The translations under genes were made by a program, and so were the position numbers. From IMG/VR virus record IMGVR_UViG_3300042521_000466, positions 1 through 26,899 of that record: a stretch of 26,899 nt of DNA; one strand, given 5' to 3'. Each line of letters opens with the position of its first letter. Position 1 is the first letter of the stretch. The DNA is from a virus. Positions 9,613-15,895 of the stretch are shown here, one piece after another. Below the pieces are notes generated by a model. It worked only from the letters and a program-made list of their open reading frames with translations. It was not told the origin of the DNA and did no database searches.

Positions 9613-9643
9613 AAAAGAGAGACACTATTATATAGCATCTCTC
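9613..9643 (-). terminator. Hairpin terminator of pstS with a promoter -10 in its loop
   Basis: On the minus strand GAGAGATGCTA (9643-9633) pairs with TAGTGTCTCTC (9627-9617), with two wobble pairs and a five-base loop TATAA, followed by TTTTC. This would end pstS transcription. The loop and inner stem are also the -10 region of the next promoter. Confidence 0.6.
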
Positions 9644-9655
9644 CAGTGTTGTCAA
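9627..9655 (-). promoter_or_regulatory. Consensus sigma-70 promoter of the glycan operon
   Basis: On the minus strand TTGACA (9655-9650), a spacer of exactly 17 bases and TATAAT (9632-9627) match both consensus hexamers perfectly. It lies just behind the pstS stop codon and about 30 bases before the GT2 start codon. No other good promoter is seen down to the window edge, so it may drive all twelve genes from 9597 to 1. Confidence 0.85.
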
Positions 9656-9656
9656 A

Positions 9657-10628
9657 TCATTGTAGAGAAATAAGACCCTTCTCGGTCAAGTAACCTTCTT
9701 CACCGATTGCTCTTTCACTCTGATATTCTTCCATGAACTCACGAAGATTTGGAATTACATCAAAGTGTTCGTTCTTGAAATACACAAACAAAGGACGAGA
9801 AACAGGATATTTACCAGTCTTGATTGCATCATATTCAGGAGCAATACCATCAACTGTAGCACCCTTTACAATGTTCTGGCTTTCTTCAAGGAATGAAAAG
9901 CCGAAGATACCAAGAGCATTTGGATTGCCCTGTAGCTTCTGAATAATTAGTGTATCGTTTTCACCAGCTTCGATGAACGCACCATCTTCACGCATGGACT
10001 TACACATAGACTTTTCTTCATCTTCTGTGACAGTAAGATTGTTTGACTTGATAGCTTCCTTACATGCCTTTTCCATCACAAGTTCAACAAAAGAATCGCG
10101 TGTGCCTGAAGTTGGCGGTGGACCAAGAACTTCAATCTTGCCATCAGGAAGTGCGGCGTTTACATCTTTCCATGTCTTGTATGGATTTTCTACAAACTTG
10201 CCATCAACGATAACAAACTTGGCCAATGCGCGATAGATATCATCCTTCGTCAGGTTCATATCTTCATGATCCTTTGACATAGCGAGGACAATAGCATCAT
10301 AACCAATCTTGACTTCGGTTACTGTAACACCATTATCATTACATGTCTTAAGTTCTGTTTCCTTCATTGGTCGAGATGCGTTCACGGCGTCAGGAGTATC
10401 ATTGCCCGTGCCCGCGCAGAATAGCTTGATGCCGCCGCCAGTGCCAGTAGATTCGACAACAGGCGTCTTACCGCCTGAAGACTTGCCGAAAACTTCTGCC
10501 ACTGCTGTTGTGAAAGGATAAACTGTAGATGAACCAACGATACGAATAGTATCGCGGGCAGCATATGCTGTACCAACTCCAAAAGCAAAGAGTGTAACAG
10601 CAAGGGTAATCATAACCTTATTATTCAT
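9657..10628 (-). CDS. pstS: Phosphate-binding periplasmic protein PstS
   Basis: A 323-residue protein with a Sec signal peptide (Lys4, hydrophobic run 5-20, cleavage likely after AYA at 23). Phosphate-binding motifs follow in PstS order: GSSTVYPF at 32-39, STGTGGG at 60-66, NASRPM at 83-88 and PPPTSGTRDSF. It would be exported to the host periplasm and deliver phosphate to the host PstCAB transporter during infection, as proposed for cyanophage pstS. GGAG lies seven bases before the ATG. A strong terminator stands between it and hsp20, yet I find no consensus promoter or clear Pho box before it, so its expression signal is unclear. Confidence 0.94.
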   Translation of the reverse strand: MNNKVMITLAVTLFAFGVGTAYAARDTIRIVGSSTVYPFTTAVAEVFGKSSGGKTPVVESTGTGGGIKLFCAGTGNDTPDAVNASRPMKETELKTCNDNGVTVTEVKIGYDAIVLAMSKDHEDMNLTKDDIYRALAKFVIVDGKFVENPYKTWKDVNAALPDGKIEVLGPPPTSGTRDSFVELVMEKACKEAIKSNNLTVTEDEEKSMCKSMREDGAFIEAGENDTLIIQKLQGNPNALGIFGFSFLEESQNIVKGATVDGIAPEYDAIKTGKYPVSRPLFVYFKNEHFDVIPNLREFMEEYQSERAIGEEGYLTEKGLISLQ

Positions 10629-10640
10629 GCACTTTCTCCA

Positions 10641-10673
10641 TAATAAAACTGAGGGAGTTCATTCTCCCTCAGT
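10641..10673 (-). terminator. Rho-independent terminator upstream of pstS
   Basis: On the minus strand ACTGAGGGAG pairs perfectly with CTCCCTCAGT (10 bp) around a six-base loop AATGAA, followed directly by TTTTATTA. It closes the hsp20 transcription unit. The pstS ribosome-binding site follows immediately. Confidence 0.85.
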
Positions 10674-10681
10674 ATCTAGTG

Positions 10682-10729
10682 TTACTGGCCAGATAGCCAG
10701 TCTGCTTCTTCATCAGTATACGGTACCAT
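10682..10729 (-). CDS. Candidate 15-residue leader-like ORF
   Basis: The ORF encodes MVPYTDEEADWLSGQ. Its ATG overlaps the stop of the DUF3563-like gene as TAATG, and its stop lies nine bases before the terminator. The only support is the coupled start and the tight fit into the transcript; no homology is recognised. It could be a chance ORF. Confidence 0.3.
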   Translation of the reverse strand: MVPYTDEEADWLSGQ

Positions 10730-10878
10730 TACCAGTTGCTCCTCTTGCTGTGAGACATACGATCCCATTCGCGCTGAAGATGTTCAAGATGTACACGGTC
10801 CGTAGCCTGACTTAGATAGTTATACATTCGGTCTTGTTCACTGCGACGAGAGAACAGTTTCTTTAAGTATGCGACCAT
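10729..10878 (-). CDS. DUF3563-like 49-residue protein
   Basis: A short ORF coupled to the end of hsp20 through a TAATG overlap. It has a basic amphipathic N-terminus (AYLKKLFSRR) followed by SEQDRMYNYLSQATDRVHLE and a second helix HLQREWDR. The pattern (short aromatic-basic start, then YL..A.D...LE....E.D) matches the small DUF3563 proteins common in Proteobacteria, whose function is unknown. The ribosome-binding site is weak, which suggests translation depends on ribosomes finishing hsp20. Confidence 0.7.
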   Translation of the reverse strand: MVAYLKKLFSRRSEQDRMYNYLSQATDRVHLEHLQREWDRMSHSKRSNW

Positions 10879-11378
10879 TACTTGTCGCCGTACTTTTCGG
10901 ATAGAAACTGCTTCGTTGCTTCGCCATTATGAGTGTCTGGTGTTTCGCCGATGTTGATCTTCTTTGGCTTCTTTTCTTCTGGAATAAAACGCTCAAGCCA
11001 AATCTTTAGCATACCATTGATGAGGTCTGCATTCTTGATTTCGACAGTATCGGCCAAAGTGAACTGACGAGTAAAGGCACGTTCGGCAATACCCTTGTAA
11101 AGATATTCACTGTCATCTGCTGTGATGTTGCCCTTTACAGTAAGAGTGCCGTCTTGCAATTCAAGTTCAAGGTCTTGCTTGCCAAAACCAGCAACGGCCA
11201 TCTCAATCACATACTTGTTCTCATCAATCTTCTTGATGTTGTATGGAGGATAAGTTGGAATCTTAGACATAGATTCTGCAAGTTCATTGAACTTTTTTAG
11301 CATGGGTTCAAAGCCTACAGTGGTGTTGAATTGCTTGGGAAAAGTAGAAAAGGAAAATGGATCTAGGGACTTGTTCAT
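10878..11378 (-). CDS. Small heat-shock protein Hsp20
   Basis: A 166-residue alpha-crystallin domain protein. The domain runs from about 45 to 140: YPPYNIKKIDENKYVIEMAVAGFGKQDL, a beta strand TLTVKG, the sHSP sequence YLYKGIAERAFTRQFTLAD, and NGMLKIWLER, which carries the conserved G.L motif near the domain end. The IPEEKKPKKINIG tail provides an I-x-I-type contact. It would hold unfolding proteins, possibly during capsid or tail assembly; hsp20 is a known T4-like cyanophage gene. The ATG at 11378 has AGGAG upstream inside a predicted hairpin. Confidence 0.95.
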   Translation of the reverse strand: MNKSLDPFSFSTFPKQFNTTVGFEPMLKKFNELAESMSKIPTYPPYNIKKIDENKYVIEMAVAGFGKQDLELELQDGTLTVKGNITADDSEYLYKGIAERAFTRQFTLADTVEIKNADLINGMLKIWLERFIPEEKKPKKINIGETPDTHNGEATKQFLSEKYGDK

Positions 11379-11457
11379 GTTTAACTCCTATTAAGCAAGT
11401 TGTTTTTTAACATCTCTTTCCATTAGGCAAAGAGAATGTGGGACTCTCATCCCACAT
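11379..11457 (-). promoter_or_regulatory. hsp20 leader resembling a ROSE RNA thermometer
   Basis: The roughly 79-base leader can fold into three hairpins. SL1 pairs ATGTGGGA with TCCCACAT (11457-11450 and 11443-11436). SL2 pairs TCTCTTT with AAAGAGA. SL3 (11401-11383) pairs AACUUGCU with AGGAGUU around a UAAU loop and leaves one G of UUGCU unpaired. SL3 covers the ribosome-binding site. A U(U/C)GCU strand with an odd G facing AGGAG is the hallmark of ROSE elements, which control small heat-shock genes in Proteobacteria. Confidence 0.55.
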
Positions 11458-11462
11458 CAGTA

Positions 11463-11491
11463 TATATAATACTTCTCAGTTAAAATGTCAA
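11463..11491 (-). promoter_or_regulatory. Sigma-70-type promoter of hsp20
   Basis: On the minus strand TTGACA (11491-11486), 17 bases, TATATA (11468-11463). The dUTPase stop TGA lies inside the -35 hexamer. Transcription would start near 11457, at the foot of the first leader hairpin. Confidence 0.75.
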
Positions 11492-12186
11492 GAGGCTATG
11501 ACATTTATTTTTGGTTTATTTGGCGCACCCTTTGGTCTTCCGCGACCTCTCTTAATCTCTTCTTTTGTGTCTTCAGATAGAACTTCCAATTTCGGAGAAA
11601 ATGTAGAAATTGGCGCTGTAGGAATAGTCGCAGGAATAACTGTCGGTGTCGAACCATATGTTATGACACTATCTTGCGATACGCCAGTAGAACCCATTCC
11701 ACCAATTCGATCTGACTTTCTGAGAGGTCTTGCCAAAGATTCCCAAATAACATATTCTTCTAACTTAGTCAATTCGCCTTGAGCGATTCTATCGCCATCA
11801 TTGATCATGTACTTGTTGTCTGATGCATTGAACATTAGCAAATAGAGTTCATCGGTGTAATCTGAGTCAATAATGCCTTCGCCGTTGATGAGAATAAGAC
11901 CTTGCTTCAGCGATGTGCCTGATCGAGGATGAACACGAACAGAATAGCCAGCAGGAATATCTAGAATGTATCCAGTCGGTACCATAATGCGATCACCAGG
12001 ATTAATGCAAATCTGAGTGCCGTTGTTATGAAACTGTCTGGTAAATTCTTTGTTCTGTGCGTTATAGCCTTTGTACTGATACTTGCCAGCAAACTGTGCC
12101 GCAACATCAAAACAGGCAGACTGCTTTGTTGAGAACTTCGGCAGTAAAACTTTTGGATGCGTCTTAAAAAATCCTAATCTATTCAT
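11488..12186 (-). CDS. dut: dUTPase with C-terminal AT-hook-like tail
   Basis: A 232-residue protein. The five trimeric-dUTPase motifs appear in order: ACFDVAA (24-30), HPRSGTSL (86-93), GEGIIDSDYTDE (102-113), GDRIAQ (131-136) and RIGGMGSTG (160-168). It hydrolyses dUTP to dUMP and keeps uracil out of phage DNA. Typical enzymes end at motif 5; here about 64 residues follow, ending in KRGRGRPKGAPNKPK (212-226), a basic GRP motif like an AT-hook. The ATG at 12186 has GGAG six bases upstream, so it is preferred over the TAATG-coupled ATG at 12204. The first 15 bases of the start region are identical to those of gp45. Confidence 0.9.
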   Translation of the reverse strand: MNRLGFFKTHPKVLLPKFSTKQSACFDVAAQFAGKYQYKGYNAQNKEFTRQFHNNGTQICINPGDRIMVPTGYILDIPAGYSVRVHPRSGTSLKQGLILINGEGIIDSDYTDELYLLMFNASDNKYMINDGDRIAQGELTKLEEYVIWESLARPLRKSDRIGGMGSTGVSQDSVITYGSTPTVIPATIPTAPISTFSPKLEVLSEDTKEEIKRGRGRPKGAPNKPKINVIAS

Positions 12187-12203
12187 AATATACTCCATTG
12201 TCA

Positions 12204-13520
12204 TTATCTAGAAATTTCTTCCCAGTCCATTGATCCATGAACGTCTAAGTTATCAGTTCCTCCTGCGACTGCAAGAGTTAAAGGATAACCAGCTGTGCCG
12301 CTCAAAGAATCTCTTTCTAACTGGAACTTAAATAGTGCTTCTTTTAGAATATCGGTTGGTACGGAACTCTGGGTATCTGATGAAAAATATCCTTGAGCCA
12401 TTGTGATTCCGCCAGTTACAACATTGTTTGCTACCGTATTATATTCAACAGACGAATCTGTACCAGCCGAAGTGAATGTGGTGTTAGACAATGTTCCGTT
12501 ACGGATGACTTTCCATAAAAACTTGCCATTATTTCCGATACCCATTACCGATAGCGCAGTAAGAATAACTATAGCATCTTTTCTAGCATCTTTCAATCGC
12601 AATGTTGCAACAGCATAATCTACGCCAGAAGTAGGCAAGTTTCTAGGTGTTTTTATAGCTGTGCCAATAGATTGTTGGAATCCCCTAAGTTCATAACCGC
12701 CCTCTGAGATGACAGTAGAACATACCTGTTTTAGTGTGCTTGAATTGCCAGTCGGACCAACATTATTAATTTCATATCTCAAAGGTAGAGATGCAGTAGT
12801 CATGTATGTGGTAGAAATGCGATTAGCATGATGGAAAGAATGACAGTGAATTAATTGACCATCAATTACAAATCCGCAACGAACAGTGCCAAGACCTAAC
12901 CATTCAATGTCTGTAAAAAGAATTTGTGCTTTAGACAAGTCTAGAGTTTTCTGTGAAGGACTACTATCAACTGCGCCAAGCAATGTATCAATGTTCCAAT
13001 CAGCCTGTGCAACTCTATTTTCTGTCATTGATCCAGAAGATGATGTTCTTTCTACAAGATAGATGCTGCCATTAGCCTGTTCTAGATAGATGCCGTTATT
13101 TGCGCCATAGTATCCGACGCGCTGTATGAGATTTGTCTGAGCATTTGCCATTACAAATGTATTAAGAACCTGTAATGATTTGCCTGGCTGATATGAGAAT
13201 ACCTTAGTTGTCTCACGAATAATTTGGTCGTTAGCTGCTGTGCTGACGCTTAGATTTATTAGACCTTCACTAGGAGAGAACGTAACTGTCGTGTTTGTAT
13301 TATTAGCTTGAACCCAAAGACCATTATCTCTATATCTATGAGATGAGTCGAAGAGCGTCAAAGGAGTTGACATTCTGGCTCTACCGAAAGCATCAACTGC
13401 CATGCCAGAGGGATTAGCAGCGCCGACAAGATTGCCGTATTGATCCGCCAACATCACAGTTTCAAAAAGCGTAGTCTCTTGTGGTAAATACTTGTGCGTA
13501 TCTTTACGGAACTGTGCCAT
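12204..13520 (-). CDS. Putative virion structural protein (fibre/decoration-like)
   Basis: A 438-residue protein rich in Thr, Ser, Asn and Gly, with few charged residues in the central part and no transmembrane segment, which suggests a beta-rich extracellular structural protein. The N-terminal GMAVDAFGRARMSTPLTLFDS and central SLPLRYEI patches recall uncharacterised proteins of T4-like cyanophages and pelagiphages, as far as I remember. No enzyme motif is seen. Its site between regA and dut, in a replication-gene cluster, is odd for a virion gene. AAGGAAG lies before the ATG. A tail-fibre, baseplate or head-decoration role is possible but unproven. Confidence 0.5.
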   Translation of the reverse strand: MAQFRKDTHKYLPQETTLFETVMLADQYGNLVGAANPSGMAVDAFGRARMSTPLTLFDSSHRYRDNGLWVQANNTNTTVTFSPSEGLINLSVSTAANDQIIRETTKVFSYQPGKSLQVLNTFVMANAQTNLIQRVGYYGANNGIYLEQANGSIYLVERTSSSGSMTENRVAQADWNIDTLLGAVDSSPSQKTLDLSKAQILFTDIEWLGLGTVRCGFVIDGQLIHCHSFHHANRISTTYMTTASLPLRYEINNVGPTGNSSTLKQVCSTVISEGGYELRGFQQSIGTAIKTPRNLPTSGVDYAVATLRLKDARKDAIVILTALSVMGIGNNGKFLWKVIRNGTLSNTTFTSAGTDSSVEYNTVANNVVTGGITMAQGYFSSDTQSSVPTDILKEALFKFQLERDSLSGTAGYPLTLAVAGGTDNLDVHGSMDWEEISR

Positions 13521-13523
13521 TGA

Positions 13524-13928
13524 TCATTCTTCCTTGCGCTTCTTGCCTATAGTATATTTAGCTACAAGATTCCATTCATGCTTCTCTTTGTGAGAAATGA
13601 TCTTTATCTGAGACAATGGAGCAACAGGATCACTGGATTTCTGCTCATCGACTAAGTTTACTAGTTCCCATTCGCAAAGCAGATTAGCGATAGTATTAAG
13701 ACGGGCGCGGTCATCTTCAGTGAAGTCTGACTGCTTCCCGTCCAATAAGAATAATTGCTTAAAATGAATTATGTAATATTTGCCCTGTTTGTGTAAGATA
13801 TGACATGACTGATACAGTGTCTTATCTTTCTTTGAGGCCACACCGATACGAGAAAGTGTCTCGCGTACCTTTAAAAAGTTGTCAGGATTTGGTAGCGTTA
13901 CCTCCACTAATTCGTTTATGTCTAACAT
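13524..13928 (-). CDS. regA: RegA translational repressor
   Basis: A 134-residue protein that follows T4 RegA closely: VEVTLPNPDNFLKVRETLSRIGVASKKDK at 7-36 with DKTLYQSCHILHKQGKYYIIHFKQLF behind it, and KHEWNLVAKYTIG at the end. RegA binds around the start codons of early mRNAs, including those of clamp and clamp-loader genes, and blocks translation. About 12 residues longer than T4 RegA, mostly at the N-terminus and in a loop near 97-104. The ATG at 13928 follows AAAGGTGG and overlaps gp62 by 47 bases. Confidence 0.95.
   Translation of the reverse strand: MLDINELVEVTLPNPDNFLKVRETLSRIGVASKKDKTLYQSCHILHKQGKYYIIHFKQLFLLDGKQSDFTEDDRARLNTIANLLCEWELVNLVDEQKSSDPVAPLSQIKIISHKEKHEWNLVAKYTIGKKRKEE
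13555..13561 (-). promoter_or_regulatory. Candidate late promoter before the structural gene
   Basis: CTAAATA on the minus strand, a variant reported for late promoters of T4-like cyanophages, lies about 35 bases before the structural gene start. The same heptamer also occurs by chance inside genes, so support is weak. Confidence 0.25.
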
Positions 13929-14307
13929 TCAAACCACCTTTATTTAAATTCTTTTTGATCTGTTCGATCTGAGCATTAGACAAGATGGACAAGGCATCTT
14001 TAGCCTTTTCGTTGGAGTAGTTATAATACTCTTTCACAGCATCCAAATTCTCTACAGTCTCACGCTTCTGCCATTTCTGGAATGGGCGCTTATAGGCTCT
14101 TACAGTATTTAGCAAATACTGATATTGTAGAAGATTGTCTGCCATGGGCAACATGTTCATTTGATTGGCTGCCATTAACATATCCAGATGAAAAGATATG
14201 GAACGGTTAACAACGAACGGGACATAATCCCGTTCGTTCTCAGCGGCAATAACTACCTTCTTAGTCTGCTGGATAGAAGGTATAATGTCTTTGAATAGAT
14301 CGGTCAA
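13882..14307 (-). CDS. 62: Sliding-clamp loader small subunit gp62
   Basis: A 141-residue protein like the short gp62 of T4-like cyanophages: YVPFVVNRSISFHLD near 28-42, then QYQYLLNTVRAYKRPFQKWQKRE, and VKEYYNYSNEKAKDALSIL followed by IEQIKKNLNKGG. It is much shorter than T4 gp62 (187 residues). It partners gp44 in the pentameric ATPase that loads gp45 on DNA. The only fitting start is TTG at 14305-14307, which overlaps the upstream stop as TTGA, with AGGGAAG upstream. That weak start may limit gp62 relative to gp44, consistent with the 4:1 ratio of the T4 complex. Confidence 0.88.
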   Translation of the reverse strand: MTDLFKDIIPSIQQTKKVVIAAENERDYVPFVVNRSISFHLDMLMAANQMNMLPMADNLLQYQYLLNTVRAYKRPFQKWQKRETVENLDAVKEYYNYSNEKAKDALSILSNAQIEQIKKNLNKGGLNVRHKRISGGNATKS

Positions 14308-15782
14308 GCTGCTTCCCTATTGTTCATCCACATGATCTTGTAGTCATTGACATTCATTGTGCCCATATTGCGATTATGAATAGAACGAATCATTACCATG
14401 TTCTGAGGATCAGTCTTGCCGCCGTCTGCATAGGAAACAATATGCGCTGCTTCCGCATCGTCCATAGACAGAGGCTTGCTATCAATATAGCACTTGCCGC
14501 GCTGCTTTGCAAGCTGCATCTCACGATCTTTCCGTGAGAAGGAACGACGAGTATCACGAACAACGACAATTCCGTATTCAATCAACTCATCGGGCGTCAG
14601 ATAGTGCTTTTCGATCCAAGCAACACTATCTTCCCAGCGACGAAGATCGCCCTTACGAAGATTGTCCATGAACATCACGCAACGCATCTTCTTTTCGACC
14701 GAATTCTTGTCGTAGGTACGGATCATTTCAGCTCCATAGGCAGAAGGATTCTTCTTATGGAACTGAGAGAAAGCTGTATTGAAACGATCAAACCACTCAG
14801 AATAGTCCTTGATTTCAAACTTCTTCCAGCGAGACTTGTACGTGAAATACAGACGCATAAGGATGATGAACTCATCTTCGGTCAGCTTAGACTTGCGAAG
14901 AGACTTCTTTTCTTCAGCCATAGCCTTGATGAAGTCGAGGCACTCACGCGCCTTCTTCTCAAAGACCTTAGCCTTTTCCTGATCAATACCTTCATCATAG
15001 TACAGGTCTTCAATCGTATTGTCATCGCAAACGCCAGGCTGTTCACCCTGATGGATCATGGTAACAACACGGGCAACAAGACGATCATAGGTAAGACGAA
15101 CAGGATCAAACGTCAAGCATTCGCCGATGATCTTACCATCATTTGAGTACTTAATCTCAAACAAAGGATGACACGAAGTTCCAAGGCTGCGAATAGAACG
15201 AGCAAGTTGACGCACAAGATTCGCGGCAGGAGTATCACCCATACCGTTAAGCTTTTCCTGGTGATTTACAGGAGTGCTGTTATTGGTCGTTTCCCAAATC
15301 GTAGCCTTCTGAACAGGAGTAAGTTCCTTGTAAACAACAAGACGCATCCTGAAGTTAAAGAAAATTTCCTTCTCTTCGTCCGTAAGGTCACGGAAGAACT
15401 TCGTGCCAATTTCTTGATTATGATAACCGTTTACCGTAAACTTGTTACGGAAGAAGTCGCGGAGGGCACGCTTACGGTTGCCGCCGTCAATTGACTCATA
15501 CTTCTCAGAAAACTTCTGACGTTCCTTTGCCGTACGCTGATTGATCTTGATCTCACTGATATCAATGCCCTTGAAGACAGAACCGATGATAGCCTGGCGC
15601 TTTGAAGGAAACTTGCGCTTTGCATTTTCAGTTCCGTAATTGAAAACATCAATACGCTGGTGAATGGGAAGACAATCAATATCGGGAAGCCAGCTGTTCA
15701 AAAATTCCTTTACCGACATTTCGATAACGGAATAGTTCATTGCTTCACGAAGATAGTAGGCAGAAACATTACGGCTAAACAT
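14304..15782 (-). CDS. DUF262-HNH protein (GmrSD-like nuclease)
   Basis: About 492 residues. The N-terminus is a DUF262 (ParB/GmrS-like) domain with IDGGNRKRAL at 98-107 in the place of the usual DGQQR, and NNSTPVNHQEKLNG behind it. A helical middle follows. The C-terminal HNH domain has KCYIDSKPLSMDDAEAAHIV, SYADGGKTDPQNMVMI and HNRNMG. GmrSD-type proteins are NTP-dependent type IV restriction enzymes that cut modified DNA; DUF262-HNH proteins also occur in phages with unknown targets. A longer reading from 15857 would start within a few bases of the predicted transcript start. The ATG at 15782 has AAAGGA upstream in a leader identical to that of cobS for 14 bases. The gene sits between 44 and 62. 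Confidence 0.8.
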   Translation of the reverse strand: MFSRNVSAYYLREAMNYSVIEMSVKEFLNSWLPDIDCLPIHQRIDVFNYGTENAKRKFPSKRQAIIGSVFKGIDISEIKINQRTAKERQKFSEKYESIDGGNRKRALRDFFRNKFTVNGYHNQEIGTKFFRDLTDEEKEIFFNFRMRLVVYKELTPVQKATIWETTNNSTPVNHQEKLNGMGDTPAANLVRQLARSIRSLGTSCHPLFEIKYSNDGKIIGECLTFDPVRLTYDRLVARVVTMIHQGEQPGVCDDNTIEDLYYDEGIDQEKAKVFEKKARECLDFIKAMAEEKKSLRKSKLTEDEFIILMRLYFTYKSRWKKFEIKDYSEWFDRFNTAFSQFHKKNPSAYGAEMIRTYDKNSVEKKMRCVMFMDNLRKGDLRRWEDSVAWIEKHYLTPDELIEYGIVVVRDTRRSFSRKDREMQLAKQRGKCYIDSKPLSMDDAEAAHIVSYADGGKTDPQNMVMIRSIHNRNMGTMNVNDYKIMWMNNREAA

Positions 15783-15866
15783 ATCATATTTTCCTTTGTT
15801 TGACACTGGCACACGGCTCGGGTCATTGAATGATACTGGCATTATTGCTCGGATCATTATGTTAGT

Positions 15867-15895
15867 ATAGTACCACAGGTACTAATGATTGTCAA
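15867..15895 (-). promoter_or_regulatory. Promoter of the DUF262-HNH gene with palindromic operator-like site
   Basis: On the minus strand TTGACA (15895-15890), 17 bases, TACTAT (15872-15867). The gp44 stop TGA is inside the -35. The spacer and -10 carry a perfect inverted repeat TAGTACC-TGT-GGTACTA (15868-15884), a plausible repressor site. Confidence 0.7.

Noticed and set aside
10674-10728. Pho box before pstS
   Set aside because: Spaced CTGG repeats near 10690 have the wrong period and do not match the CTGTCAT repeat pattern.
15783-15857. Longer N-terminus for the DUF262-HNH protein
   Set aside because: The predicted transcript starts about three bases before that ATG, and the good ribosome-binding site lies at 15792-15797, serving the ATG at 15782.
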